Positions 9,781 through 19,628 are shown, counted from the first letter of the stretch. The stretch: DNA of 64,000 bases from Cytophagales bacterium (GCA_004294445.1 REAZ01000024.1:1-64000), one strand, 5' to 3'. The notes: generated by a model not told the origin, from the letters alone. A program made the numbers and translations.

Positions 9781-10524
9781 TTAAAGTTCTCTAATCCAGA
9801 TATTTCGGAAAGCTGTGGGGTTTCCGTGGTCTTGCAACCGCAATGCCCCTTTGCCGTGTGCTATGTTTTGTGGCGTGCCAATGTAGGGCGTAGTTCCCTG
9901 AATTACTGTACCGTTTTGAATGAGTACGCCGTTGTGAAGTACGGTTACTTTACCAAAAGAGGCAACTGCTCCGTTGTGCGGGTGAAATCTCGGTGCGGTA
10001 TAGATGATGTCATAAGTTTGCCATTCTCCCGATTTCTTTGAGGCGTTCACTAAGGGAGGCGTTTGCTTGTAGATGCTGCCCGCTTGCCCGTTGGAATAGG
10101 TGCGATTTTGGTAAGAATCAAGCACTTGCAGTTCATAACGCTCTTGCAAGAAAACACCACTGTTTCCCCTACCCTGCCCTTCGCTTTCCACCTTTTCGGG
10201 TGTGCGAAACTCAATGTGTAGCTGAAAGTCGCCAAAGGTTTGCTTGGTCTGTATGTCCCCTGTGCCTCCCGTTACTATCATAGCCCCGTCTTTAATAGTC
10301 CATTTGGGTGCGCCCCCCTCTTTGTTGCTGCTTACCCAGTTAGAAAAGTCTTTGCCATCAAAAAGGACAATAGCGTCTGATGGAGCTTTGTTACCTTCGG
10401 CAGGCGTAACAACCTTTGGTTCAGGCTCCCATACTTCGGTAGCCTTAGGGTCGCCTTGCTGTGCATAGCTTTCCGCCAAAAATGCGAAAGCAGTAACAAA
10501 TAACAAAAATTGAATTTTTTTCAT
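9781..10524 (-). CDS. Secreted DUF1080 (3-keto-disaccharide hydrolase) protein
   Basis: 247 aa with signal peptide (about 1-22). The rest is one DUF1080 concanavalin-like domain: [49 protein letters not shown], then [18 protein letters not shown] and the closing [20 protein letters not shown]. Members act on 3-keto sugars and other glycans in the periplasm. No oxidoreductase or transporter of a 3-keto-sugar pathway is adjacent, so the substrate is open. Followed at once by a terminator. Confidence 0.88.
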   Translation of the reverse strand: MKKIQFLLFVTAFAFLAESYAQQGDPKATEVWEPEPKVVTPAEGNKAPSDAIVLFDGKDFSNWVSSNKEGGAPKWTIKDGAMIVTGGTGDIQTKQTFGDFQLHIEFRTPEKVESEGQGRGNSGVFLQERYELQVLDSYQNRTYSNGQAGSIYKQTPPLVNASKKSGEWQTYDIIYTAPRFHPHNGAVASFGKVTVLHNGVLIQNGTVIQGTTPYIGTPQNIAHGKGALRLQDHGNPTAFRNIWIREL

Positions 10525-10599
10525 ATTACTTTAGATTTTATTGTTAAAAAATACTTAAGATAATTCACTTTGTCAAAGTTTAGAACTTTTGAACAACTA

Positions 10600-11388
10600 C
10601 TATAAAGAAGGCGTATTCCCCCCATCTACGGGCAGATTAATACCTGTGATAAAAGAAGCCGCAGGAGATGCCAAAAATGCTGCCGCCGCCGCTATTTCCT
10701 CTGCCTCGCCAAATCTACGCATAGGAATTGTTGCTTGCAAATTAGTCGAATATTCCTCTACATTCACGTTAGCATTTTTTGCGCGAGTCTGTATGAGTGA
10801 TTCTAAGCGTGAAGTTTTGGTAAAGCCCGGAAGAATATTATTGACAGTAATGCCAAAAGGAGCAAGCTCTGTCGCTAAGGTTTTTGCCCAGCTTGCCGTA
10901 GCCCCTCTGATGGTATTGGAAACGCCCAGACCAGCAATTGGCACTTTTACCGAAGTAGAGATAATATTGACGATTCGCCCGTATTTTGCTTTTTTCATTA
11001 GCGGCACAAGGGCTTGGCTAAGGTGCTGATTGCAAATAATATGTGCCGAAAAAGCATCCACAAAGGATTGAACGGTAGCGTCAAGAATAGCACCCGCAGG
11101 CGGTCCTCCTGTATTATTGATGAGAATGTGTACTTCCTCTTTGCTCGCCGCGTATTTATTTATTGCTTCTTTGACTGTTTCGGGCTTTGCAAAATCTGCT
11201 ACTATATAGTCGTGTTGCTGCCCTGAGGAAGTGTCTAACTCTGTTATTACTTGCCTAAGGGCTGCCTCGTTGCGTGCCAATAGTGTTACATTTGCCCCTA
11301 AGAGAGCAAGTTCTATGGCTATAGCCTTGCCGATTCCTTGCGTGCTTCCTGCTACTACTGCTTGTTTATTTTTTAAAGAAATATTCAT
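10600..11388 (-). CDS. SDR-family protein (BKR-like) with degenerate active site
   Basis: 262 aa Rossmann-fold short-chain dehydrogenase. The nucleotide loop is AGSTQGIG and the NNTGG motif is present, as is the late PGFTKT and the C-terminal LPVDGG. The catalytic Ser region reads VNIISTSVKVPIAGLGVSNTIRGATASW: where classical members carry YxxxK there is Asn and Arg. This matches the BKR-like subgroup known to deviate from the catalytic tetrad. A standard ketoreductase role is doubtful. The gene lies 75 bases upstream of the DUF1080 gene on the same strand, so co-transcription is possible. Confidence 0.82.
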   Translation of the reverse strand: MNISLKNKQAVVAGSTQGIGKAIAIELALLGANVTLLARNEAALRQVITELDTSSGQQHDYIVADFAKPETVKEAINKYAASKEEVHILINNTGGPPAGAILDATVQSFVDAFSAHIICNQHLSQALVPLMKKAKYGRIVNIISTSVKVPIAGLGVSNTIRGATASWAKTLATELAPFGITVNNILPGFTKTSRLESLIQTRAKNANVNVEEYSTNLQATIPMRRFGEAEEIAAAAAFLASPAASFITGINLPVDGGNTPSL

Positions 11389-11518
11389 TGGTATGAGTAA
11401 TTATAAATTATTAATGGTGCGCTTCTGCGATTATTTTTGTTTTAAATCATTCATTATAAAGCATTTATAAAAATAGCAAGTATAAAAATTCATAATTCAT
11501 AACTTATCACTGCTATTC

Positions 11519-13369
11519 TTACTTCACAAGAATCACTTTTTTCACTGCTCTTGCTTTTTCGTGTGTCAAATATAAAATATATAAGCCATTTGTAAAGCCA
11601 TTCAAGTCTAAAGTTTTGTCTGTTTCGTAGGGCATAAAAGTTTTTTCTACTAAAACTCTGCCTTGCAAATCTATGAGTTGGGCATGGCTTACTTGTCCGT
11701 CTATGCGTATTTCTCGGTTGGTAGGGTTTGGATAGACCGTAGCGGGCAGATTTTCCCAAATTTGCTCATTCGTACTCACCGCCAATCTATTGAGAAAGAC
11801 AGGGCGCATCATCAAACTGCCTTTTATGCTCTTGTTTTGCACCCATTCGTTGGTAGTATTTGAAAATATTTCTACCCCTGCATCTGTATTTTTATCAAAC
11901 CCAATAGAGAGGTTTTTGTCTGAAAGTTGCTCAAAACCTATGTAGAAAGTATCAGAAACAGCCAAGCGTCTGCTTAGTTCTATCCTTGTAAATTTATTAA
12001 TACTATCGGCATAGCTAAGGATTATGTTTTGAACTAATAGCACAGAGTCTTTGGCTCCTCTACCTTTAAAATCTAATTTTTTCCATATCCTCAAATTGTA
12101 CGTTTCCCCTTTGAGGTCTATCTCTATAGGTACGAACATGAGGTCTATGTTGGTAAGTACGGCAGGGCGATTAAGCACAAATCTGTAGGCAATTTTGCCA
12201 AACTTTTGGTTGATAGTAGCGGCAAATTCTGCTGTGCCATCATCATAGGCATAGTAGTTATCAAGCACATTCCTACCTACTATGGTGTCGTTATTTCGGA
12301 AATTAGCTCCTTTCATGTAGTCATCTTTCTCGCCTGTATTAAGTCTAAATTTGTACTCTAAAATGAGCTTTTCTCGATTCTGAGGAATGAGTACCCTATT
12401 GGTAGGAACGGCTACTTTTTGGAAAGAGCCTGCGCGAATAAAATAAGAAGAATCCCGCATTACGCCCAAGCGTTGCTGCGTAGCCAAATCGGAAAGTATG
12501 GCATCGTAATAAAAAATATTAAATTCCTTATCCAAATTATTGGTAATCATAAAGATACTATCAACTATCTCATTCTTCTGATTGGCATAGAACTGTTCTA
12601 AGGGCATGGCTCGGTATTTTTTCAAGAAATAGGTATCTATCCTACTTGTGGCAATATCGAGAATGGACTGCTCGTCCAATTTTCTATCTTTATTAAGGAG
12701 AATATAATCCAAATTCCACGTATCATACGCCCCAGATAGCTTGCAGTAGGTCTGAAATCTGAATTGAAAATCTTTGTGGAAAAACTCCACACTATTGACA
12801 GGAAGAGCCTCGTAGCGAAAAATATCTCCCGTAGTTACGTTGCCGTTGCGCTGCCACTGGGTAACCCAAGTGCCATTTTTGTCTTTGAACTGCAATGCCA
12901 AATAGTCTTCGGGGTCAGGCTTTGAGCCGTTGCCTTGTGATTGCCAATAAAAGCTAATCACCAACTTATCAGCCCCCGTTACTTGCGAAAGGTCTATGCG
13001 CCGAGAGGTGAGGTTATCTGCTTCGCCAATGGCAAATTTGTCTTTGAAATTATAAGGTTGCCCTGCATTGTTAATTCCGTCTAAGGTAGCTATGCGGTGG
13101 GAAGGCGGGCTAATTCCATAGCCATCATTAACAAACGCCCCACCGTTTTTTTGCCAAATAGCCGTATCGGGTATGCCCGTTTTAGCATATAAAGAAGCCG
13201 TAAAATCCTCAAAAATAGGGAGTTTTATCTTGATTGTATCCTCTTCAGTGCGTGCTACCGATAGCTCATTTGTCTGATATTGACGAGCTATACTTTTTAA
13301 GGTAATTCCCTGACTATGTGCTGACTGCCAAAAGAAAATAAAAACAACAACAAGTTGGTAGTATTTCAT
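11519..13369 (-). CDS. Secreted protein with type IX sorting domain
   Basis: 616 aa with signal peptide (about 1-19). The large middle part has no domain I recognise; it is rich in beta strands and aspartate. The last about 80 residues form a type A T9SS C-terminal sorting domain: VYPNPTNREIRI, AQLIDLQGRVLVEKTF, GLYILYLTHEKARAVKKVILVK. The protein should be exported by Sec, moved across the outer membrane by the type IX system and anchored or released at the surface. The PASTA gene ends 70 bases upstream on the same strand, and the two could be an operon. Confidence 0.88.
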   Translation of the reverse strand: MKYYQLVVVFIFFWQSAHSQGITLKSIARQYQTNELSVARTEEDTIKIKLPIFEDFTASLYAKTGIPDTAIWQKNGGAFVNDGYGISPPSHRIATLDGINNAGQPYNFKDKFAIGEADNLTSRRIDLSQVTGADKLVISFYWQSQGNGSKPDPEDYLALQFKDKNGTWVTQWQRNGNVTTGDIFRYEALPVNSVEFFHKDFQFRFQTYCKLSGAYDTWNLDYILLNKDRKLDEQSILDIATSRIDTYFLKKYRAMPLEQFYANQKNEIVDSIFMITNNLDKEFNIFYYDAILSDLATQQRLGVMRDSSYFIRAGSFQKVAVPTNRVLIPQNREKLILEYKFRLNTGEKDDYMKGANFRNNDTIVGRNVLDNYYAYDDGTAEFAATINQKFGKIAYRFVLNRPAVLTNIDLMFVPIEIDLKGETYNLRIWKKLDFKGRGAKDSVLLVQNIILSYADSINKFTRIELSRRLAVSDTFYIGFEQLSDKNLSIGFDKNTDAGVEIFSNTTNEWVQNKSIKGSLMMRPVFLNRLAVSTNEQIWENLPATVYPNPTNREIRIDGQVSHAQLIDLQGRVLVEKTFMPYETDKTLDLNGFTNGLYILYLTHEKARAVKKVILVK

Positions 13370-13439
13370 TGTAATAAAAGATGCTTGGTTAGCGTAGAGG
13401 TCTATTCATGGATTTTTCTGTTTGATTTCTTTGTCTTTT

Positions 13440-14237
13440 TTAGTTTTCTCCCGCTACCCAAATATCCACAATAGTCCCTACTTTAATTTTTGAATTTACA
13501 GTAGGCTTTTGCCGAAGCACAGTCCCCATTTCTTTGGTCGTATTTTCCTCATAGATAATAGCCCCAATTCCCAAACCTATGCCACGCAAATAAGTTTCTG
13601 CTTCTTCTTCTGGCATCCCTGTTAGGTCGGGCATCGTTATATCGTTTTTGCCCATGCCATCGCCTACTTGCAAATCTATTTTCGAGCCTTTGGCAAGCAT
13701 GAACCCTTCTTGCAACTGTTTTTCTATAATTTCTTTGTTATTTACAAACACCTTAATTACTGCATTTGCTGCAATATCAGGCACATAGCTTACTTTCCCA
13801 ATTTTAAATCCGTAGCTTTCCAATATTTGGCTTGCTTGTTTCATGGAGTTATCTATGATATTAGGCAACCGTTCCATAGGTGGCATAGTTGCGTTCACCG
13901 TGATATGAATACGGCGATTTACTTTCACTTTCGCACCTTTGGCGGGGTCTTGCTTCAGCACCGTAAGGGCGGGATAGCGGTGGTCATAAGTAGAATCGGA
14001 CACATAGTATCGTAAATCTCTATCATCTAAGAAAGAAGGTATTTGGGAAAGTTGCATTCCTTCCAAATCTGGAACTGTGATTGTTTCCCCATGATGAGTG
14101 GTGATGGGCAGATAAACATAGAAGAAAAGTATGACCAAGAACAAGCCAATACTCACCATTGCAGCCAAGTTAAACCAAAGAGCCTTGCGAGAATCTTCGG
14201 TGAAGGTTGCCTTTATTTCGTTCAAATCAAATTTCAT
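13440..14237 (-). CDS. PASTA-domain membrane protein (no kinase)
   Basis: 265 aa from the ATG at 14237; a longer frame to 14369 adds a Lys/Phe-rich leader without family support. A short cytoplasmic N-terminus precedes one membrane helix (about 21-45), followed by three PASTA repeats: starting at TVPDLEGM, at RLPNIIDNSMKQA and at MPDLTGMPEEEA. PASTA domains bind peptidoglycan-like ligands. Unlike Ser/Thr kinases of Gram-positive bacteria there is no kinase domain; stand-alone PASTA proteins are usual in Bacteroidota and their role at the wall is unknown. Confidence 0.88.
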   Translation of the reverse strand: MKFDLNEIKATFTEDSRKALWFNLAAMVSIGLFLVILFFYVYLPITTHHGETITVPDLEGMQLSQIPSFLDDRDLRYYVSDSTYDHRYPALTVLKQDPAKGAKVKVNRRIHITVNATMPPMERLPNIIDNSMKQASQILESYGFKIGKVSYVPDIAANAVIKVFVNNKEIIEKQLQEGFMLAKGSKIDLQVGDGMGKNDITMPDLTGMPEEEAETYLRGIGLGIGAIIYEENTTKEMGTVLRQKPTVNSKIKVGTIVDIWVAGEN

Positions 14238-14555
14238 AAATAATCTTGTTGTTTTTACAAGTGATATTTTTTGCAGTAAAAATAGGAGATTTATTTTGTT
14301 TTTTATTAAAATTTTCTGAAAAACCTTTGATTCCGAAATTTTCAAACAAGTTTTGCAGCTTATTACCAAAAATGATATTCCTAAAAATGCTTATTATTAA
14401 ATAAAAAAGCATTAATTTTTGTATCATATCTAAATAATTCTTTAATTTGAGTTGTTGAAAAAAAGTCTTTTGCTTAGTTTTGTATAAGGTTACCCTGACT
14501 TAACGTTATTATTTAGACACATTTGCCAATTTTATAATATTGGTTTCTTATATAT
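14238..14555. other. Divergent intergenic region
   Basis: About 318 AT-rich bases between the divergent PASTA and phosphatase genes. Apart from the plus-strand promoter listed separately I see no gene and no strong hairpin. Confidence 0.7.
14452..14482 (+). promoter_or_regulatory. Promoter of the SpoIIE-type phosphatase gene
   Basis: TTG at 14452-14454, a 20-base gap, then TAGTTTTG at 14475-14482, matching the TTG/TANNTTTG promoter pattern of Bacteroidota. The predicted start of transcription is near 14489, 67 bases before the ATG. Confidence 0.55.
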
Positions 14556-17210
14556 ATGAAAATACGGATAAAGTTTGTTTTTCCATCTCTTTTGTTCATT
14601 ATCTTACTGACAATGAGCAACCTTTCTCTTGCTCAAATTGTTACGGGTAAGGTTGTAGATGACAAGGGCAAAATCATGCAGGGAGTCGCAGTAACTATTA
14701 ACGACAGCGTTAGCTTGACTACGAATACAAAAGGGACTTTTAATACACTTGCGCTCCGAAGTGCAAAGCCTCGCAAAGTAAAAGCCACAAAAAAAGGATA
14801 TAGGGTAAAAACATGGGATTTCGTAGGCACTGAAATCCAAGTTGTTATGTACTCAGCCCCAAACGTACTTACAGGAAAAGTATTAGGAAGCACCGCACAA
14901 GCAGTAAGAAATATTGCCGTTTCGATAGCGGGAGAAAGCGAGATTCCTCCTACATTCACTAATGCTAACGGAGATTTTGTTTTGAACCTCCCCCCGCACA
15001 TAGAGCCTACCGAAGATACTAAGTTTGATATAGACGGCACAACAGTTACGAAGGAGAGTTATACTTTTGATAAGAATAAAGACTATTATGTCATTAAAAC
15101 TACCATATCGCATGGCGGCAGTGATAGTAATGGAGCTAACCTGAATGCAGATGGCACGCCTCAGTTATTCAATATCACAGTTTTATACCAAGAAGATTAT
15201 TCCCCTGTAGAAGGTCTAAGACTCAAGGTAGATGGAAAAGAATTTGTTACCGATAAGCAAGGAAAGTTTCAGGTAGTAACGGTGCAGATGCACGTAAGCA
15301 AATTTAAAATAGAGGAATATGACATTACTAAGTTTAATGTTGATGCCGAAGGTAATTATGTATTTCTGATTATCCGAACAAAGGCAGCAGGGATAGAAAA
15401 CGATGAACCTGTAGTGCCTATGGAGGAAAAATTAGACTCTATGATTTTGGACTATAACGCAGATTTTAAAAAAGTTATCAATCAATTAGAGTTTAAAAAG
15501 CAATTCTTGTTCGAAAAGGGGACAATGATAAGAAGCGAAATGGAAGAGATTGCTCAAAAACTTCGCAACGAAAAATCTATTTCGCCTCAGCAACGCAAAG
15601 CACTTAAAGTTTATTTGCGAAATTTGGAATATGCACTCATAGAGAATGATAGCACTTTTGAGCGTCTCCAAGACCAGTCCAACATGGTGGTAGAGGAACT
15701 TCGTGAGATTATTTTTAAGCAACAAGAGCAGATAGAAGTAGATGTAGAGCAGCAAAGAACCTTAGAAATAGAATTGTATATTGCCATCATTGCGGGTTTT
15801 ATCTTGCTTGGGGTCGTGATTGCTTTCTTTTTTCTCTACAAACGTCTTAGGAAACAAAAAGAAGAAATCCAACACGCCTACAATAATATCAAAAATATCA
15901 GTAGCATTGGACAAAAAGTTACTTCTACACTCGATTTTCGTACAATGGTGCAGACTGCTAACTCCAATATGGCATCGCTTATCCACTCTGCCTTTTTTGG
16001 AGTAGGTATTTTTGATGAGGCAGAGCAGCGTATCGAATTTCTCGATTTTGTAAAAAAAGGCGAAACGCAGCAAGACCATTTTGAGTACATGGAGGAAGAA
16101 GATAAACTAAGTATTTGGTGTTTTCAGAATAACAAACCTGTTACGATTAATAACATCGAAATGCAGTACAAAGATTATTTGAGTAAGCCAATAAAAATAG
16201 ATGCAAATACGCCTCAATCCCTGATATATCTGCCTTTAGCCTTTGAAAATAAGGTTTTGGGGGTCATTACCGCACAAAGTTTAGAAAAAAATGCGTTTAA
16301 TGAGATAGATTTGAAGATGATGCAGACCTTAGCTTCTTATGTTTCTGTAGCTCTTTCCAATGCAAATGCTTACGAAGTAATTAATATTAAAAATAAAAAT
16401 ATCACAGACAGTATCCGATATGCCCAAACTATTCAGGAAGCTATCATGCCCTCCGAAAGTCAGATGCATGCGTACTTTAGCGAATATTTTGTAATCTATC
16501 GCCCAAAAGACATTGTTTCTGGCGATATTTATTGGCTTGGGCATAACCCAATCATAGATAACAATAGAAGTTTGGTTTCATTTGCCCTCATAGATTGTAC
16601 TGGTCATGGTGTTCCAGGCGGTTTTATGTCGTTGGTGTCAAGCTACTTGCTTAACGACATAGAAAGCAACCTAACCAATATGCAAAAGAAAAAGCAGGAT
16701 AATTCATCTGCTATTTTTACGCCTGCTGTCGTGCTTGAATATTTAGACGGACGTTTTAGGGAATCGCTTAAACAATATGAGAAAAACAATGATGATGGCA
16801 TGGACATCGCATTCTGTACTTTAGAGCAAATGATTGATGGGCAAACAAAAGTTACCTTTGCGGGGGCAAAAAGACCTATTCTCTACTATCGCCAAGCAGA
16901 TGCAGTGTTGGAAACTATCAGAGGAGAAAAACGCTCGATAGGTGGGCAGTACAAAAAAGAACACCCTTTCCAAAACCATGAAATTATCCTAAGCAAGGGA
17001 GATATGCTTTATTTTACTACGGACGGTTTTGCAGACCAAAATGACGAAGAAAGACACCGTTTTACCTCGGCAAAACTCACCGAGCTAATAGAAGAAAACG
17101 CCAAATTGCCTACAAAGGAGCAGAAAGCAAATATAGAGACAATACTCGATTCTTATATGAAGAATACAGAGCAAAGAGATGATATTACTATCATAGGGAT
17201 ACGAGTGTAG
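14556..17210 (+). CDS. SpoIIE-family phosphatase with envelope sensor region
   Basis: 884 aa. Signal peptide (1-26); then two or three carboxypeptidase-regulatory-like beta-sandwich repeats (GKVVDDKGKIMQGVAVTIN; GKVLGSTAQAVRNIAVSI; a third near 210); a helical coiled-coil stretch (about 290-395); one membrane segment (about 403-428); a GAF-like domain (about 450-610); and a PP2C/SpoIIE phosphatase (about 620-884) with SGDIYWLGH, DCTGHGVPGGFMS and the end motif QRDDITIIGIRV carrying the metal-binding Asp residues. It probably dephosphorylates an anti-sigma antagonist in response to an envelope signal. No anti-sigma antagonist is adjacent. Transcribed convergently with the sigma-54 regulator. 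Confidence 0.9.
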   Translation: MKIRIKFVFPSLLFIILLTMSNLSLAQIVTGKVVDDKGKIMQGVAVTINDSVSLTTNTKGTFNTLALRSAKPRKVKATKKGYRVKTWDFVGTEIQVVMYSAPNVLTGKVLGSTAQAVRNIAVSIAGESEIPPTFTNANGDFVLNLPPHIEPTEDTKFDIDGTTVTKESYTFDKNKDYYVIKTTISHGGSDSNGANLNADGTPQLFNITVLYQEDYSPVEGLRLKVDGKEFVTDKQGKFQVVTVQMHVSKFKIEEYDITKFNVDAEGNYVFLIIRTKAAGIENDEPVVPMEEKLDSMILDYNADFKKVINQLEFKKQFLFEKGTMIRSEMEEIAQKLRNEKSISPQQRKALKVYLRNLEYALIENDSTFERLQDQSNMVVEELREIIFKQQEQIEVDVEQQRTLEIELYIAIIAGFILLGVVIAFFFLYKRLRKQKEEIQHAYNNIKNISSIGQKVTSTLDFRTMVQTANSNMASLIHSAFFGVGIFDEAEQRIEFLDFVKKGETQQDHFEYMEEEDKLSIWCFQNNKPVTINNIEMQYKDYLSKPIKIDANTPQSLIYLPLAFENKVLGVITAQSLEKNAFNEIDLKMMQTLASYVSVALSNANAYEVINIKNKNITDSIRYAQTIQEAIMPSESQMHAYFSEYFVIYRPKDIVSGDIYWLGHNPIIDNNRSLVSFALIDCTGHGVPGGFMSLVSSYLLNDIESNLTNMQKKKQDNSSAIFTPAVVLEYLDGRFRESLKQYEKNNDDGMDIAFCTLEQMIDGQTKVTFAGAKRPILYYRQADAVLETIRGEKRSIGGQYKKEHPFQNHEIILSKGDMLYFTTDGFADQNDEERHRFTSAKLTELIEENAKLPTKEQKANIETILDSYMKNTEQRDDITIIGIRV

Positions 17211-17246
17211 CAAAACAAAAATTGGTATTGAAGTTATATGTGCAAG

Positions 17247-17286
17247 GCACGATTTGTAGAAACTGATTTCTACAGACCGTGCTTTT
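17247..17286 (+). terminator. Terminator of the phosphatase gene
   Basis: GCACG, an internal mismatch, then TGTAGAAA, loop CTGA, TTTCTACA, mismatch, CGTGC and TTTT. The right arm overlaps the last codons of the convergent response-regulator gene. Confidence 0.75.
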
Positions 17287-18646
17287 CTAATCTTCTGTAT
17301 AGCGATGCCCTTGTGAGTCCGAGTTCTTTGGCTGCCTTCGATATATTTCCTCCATGCTTGCTTATTGCTTTCTGGATAACCAGCTTTTCCACACTTTCTA
17401 AGTTAAAATCTTGAATATCCATCTCCGAACTTTCCTCTTTCTGTAGCAAGAATAGGAAGTCCCCTGGCTGCAGAACAACATCATCACTCATAATGACAGC
17501 CCGCTCTATGGCATGCTGTAACTCGCGAATATTGCCAGGCCAGTGGTATTTTTGCAATTTTTTCAGCGTGTTTGCCGCAATATTTTTCATCGGCATTTTG
17601 TACTTCTCGCAGTATATCCTTACATAATAGTTGGCGAGCAGAGGAATATCCTCCTCTCTTTCCCTTAGCGAAGGCAAACGAAGCTCTACGGTATTGATAC
17701 GGTAAAGTAAATCTTGGCGAAATTCTCCGTCCTCTACCATCTCGTACAAGGGCATATTTGTGGCACATATCAAGCGAATATCCACAGAAACAGGCTGATT
17801 TGAGCCTACTCTAATAACCTCGCGTCTTTGTAGGGTAGTGAGCAGTTTGGACTGTAGGGACATAGATAAGTTACCAATCTCATCTAAAAATAAAGTACCT
17901 CCGTTAGCGGCTTCAAACCGCCCCGCCCTATCCTCTTTGGCATCGGTAAAAGAGCCTTTTTTATGCCCGAATAGTTCGCTTTCAAAAAGAGTTTCCGTAA
18001 TAGCTCCCATATCGGCACTTACAAAAATTTTGTCTTTGCGAAGCGAAGCCTGATGAATTGCTCTTGCTATCAGTTCTTTGCCTGTACCATTTTCGCCCAA
18101 AACTAAGATATTTGCATCTGTAAGTGCTACTTTGCTGATAATCGTAAATAAGTTTTGCATAGGCTCGCTTGTGCCTATGATGCTTGCAAAAGGATTATCT
18201 GCATTCTTGCCTTCTTTTTTTGCTTCTTTTGTTGCGGAACTGCCTGCCTTCATTGCTTTTTTGCTTTGAATGGCATTTTCGATGGTAGCTACTAATTTTT
18301 CGTTTTGCCAAGGCTTCAATACGAAGTCGGTAGCTCCTTCTTTTAAGGCACGCACAGCCATTTCCACATCACCGTAGGCAGTAATCATGATAACAGCCGC
18401 TGAGGGGTCTCTTTCTAATATCTGTTCTAACCAATAAAAACCTTCCTTGCCTGTAGCTGTATCTTTGGTAAAATTCATATCGAGCAAAATAATATCATAC
18501 TTCTCTTGGTTAAGCAAGAAAGGTATTTTTTGCGGGTTATACTCAGTCTGAACGAAATGAGCGTGTTTTTTTAGCAATAATTTTGCTGCTAACAAAATAT
18601 CTTCATTGTCATCAATGACTAAAATCTTTCCAAGTTCCTTATTCAT
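17270..18646 (-). CDS. Sigma-54-dependent NtrC-family response regulator
   Basis: 458 aa from the ATG at 18646 (MNKELGKILVIDDNE). Domains: receiver (about 8-125, phospho-acceptor Asp in ILLDMNF near 54), AAA+ (about 155-390) with Walker A GENGTGKE and Walker B GGTLFLDEIG, and a C-terminal Fis-type helix-turn-helix (about 425-458, ISKAAKELGLTRASLYRRL). The loop that contacts sigma-54, normally GAFTGA, reads GSFTDA here. It activates sigma-54 promoters after phosphorylation. No kinase is encoded beside it on the same strand; the phosphatase gene next to it is convergent, so a functional link is only a possibility. Confidence 0.93.
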   Translation of the reverse strand: MNKELGKILVIDDNEDILLAAKLLLKKHAHFVQTEYNPQKIPFLLNQEKYDIILLDMNFTKDTATGKEGFYWLEQILERDPSAAVIMITAYGDVEMAVRALKEGATDFVLKPWQNEKLVATIENAIQSKKAMKAGSSATKEAKKEGKNADNPFASIIGTSEPMQNLFTIISKVALTDANILVLGENGTGKELIARAIHQASLRKDKIFVSADMGAITETLFESELFGHKKGSFTDAKEDRAGRFEAANGGTLFLDEIGNLSMSLQSKLLTTLQRREVIRVGSNQPVSVDIRLICATNMPLYEMVEDGEFRQDLLYRINTVELRLPSLREREEDIPLLANYYVRIYCEKYKMPMKNIAANTLKKLQKYHWPGNIRELQHAIERAVIMSDDVVLQPGDFLFLLQKEESSEMDIQDFNLESVEKLVIQKAISKHGGNISKAAKELGLTRASLYRRLEKHGL

Positions 18647-18683
18647 GTAATATTTTAATAACAATTATATAGCACCCAAATAT

Positions 18684-18716
18684 AAAAAAAACCAAAGACT
18701 TTATGCCTTTGGTTTC
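18684..18716 (-). terminator. Terminator of tsf
   Basis: On the minus strand, stem ACCAAAG/CTTTGGT followed by an uninterrupted T8 run, 26 bases after the tsf stop codon. Confidence 0.88.
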
Positions 18717-18741
18717 AAAAATAAAATTTTATTGCTATAAA

Positions 18742-19572
18742 TTACGCACTGATGCCTACTCTTTTGAAAGCAGATACAGTTAAGCCTTTTTGCACACTTT
18801 CTAAGTATTGCGCAATGGTTTTGCTGTTATCTTTTACAAATTCTTGGTTGAGCAAAGTGCTATCTTTGTAGAACTTATTGAGTTTTCCCAAAGCAATTTT
18901 CTCAAGCATTGCCTCTGGCTTTCCTTCTTGTCTTGCTTGCTCTTTGCCTATCTCGATTTCTCTTTGGATAGTAGCAGGATCTACATCATCTTTGTCTAAG
19001 GCTACAGGCTTCATCGCAGCTATTTGCATAGCCACATCTTTTCCTGCTTCTTCTACACTACTACCGTTCACATTTTTCAATGCTACCAACACACCTACTC
19101 TTGTTCCGTGCAAATAAGAAATTATCTTTTCGCCTACTACTTTCTCGTAAGCTCCAACTTCTATTTTCTCTCCGATTTTACCAATCATCTCTGTCAAATG
19201 CTCTGCAACAGTTTTTCCTTCTACAGTAAGTGCATTGATTTCTTCGATAGATGAAGGCTTTGTTTCAAATACCTTATCCAAAATTTTATTACCTAAGGCA
19301 ACAAAATCATCATTTTTTGCTACGAAGTCTGTTTCGCAGTTCAAAGAGATTACAATTCCGTCAGTTTTTGCTTCGTTTGTTTTCACGAAAACAGCTCCCT
19401 CGCTTGCAGCACGGTCAGCGCGGGCAGCAGAGATTTTTTGACCTTTTTTGCGAAGTATGTCAATTGCTTTTTCAAAATCGCCTTCTGCTTCTGTAAGGGC
19501 TTTTTTGCAATCCATCATGCCTGCGCCTGTGAGTTGTCTTAATTTATTTACGTCTTGTGCTTTGATTTCCAT
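18742..19572 (-). CDS. tsf: Translation elongation factor Ts
   Basis: 276 aa, typical length. It has the N-terminal UBA-like segment (VNKLRQLTGAGMMDCKKALTEAEGDFEKAIDILRKKG), the core TDFVAKNDDF motif that inserts into EF-Tu, and the C-terminal dimer subdomain. It exchanges GDP for GTP on EF-Tu. In most bacteria tsf follows rpsB; here rpsB is absent and the upstream gene on the same strand encodes a 56-residue basic protein. A terminator follows directly. Confidence 0.97.
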   Translation of the reverse strand: MEIKAQDVNKLRQLTGAGMMDCKKALTEAEGDFEKAIDILRKKGQKISAARADRAASEGAVFVKTNEAKTDGIVISLNCETDFVAKNDDFVALGNKILDKVFETKPSSIEEINALTVEGKTVAEHLTEMIGKIGEKIEVGAYEKVVGEKIISYLHGTRVGVLVALKNVNGSSVEEAGKDVAMQIAAMKPVALDKDDVDPATIQREIEIGKEQARQEGKPEAMLEKIALGKLNKFYKDSTLLNQEFVKDNSKTIAQYLESVQKGLTVSAFKRVGISA

Positions 19573-19628
19573 TGTATTAAAAATTCAACGTTTCAGAAGT
19601 TTATATTAAAGTACGATAAAGTACAAAC

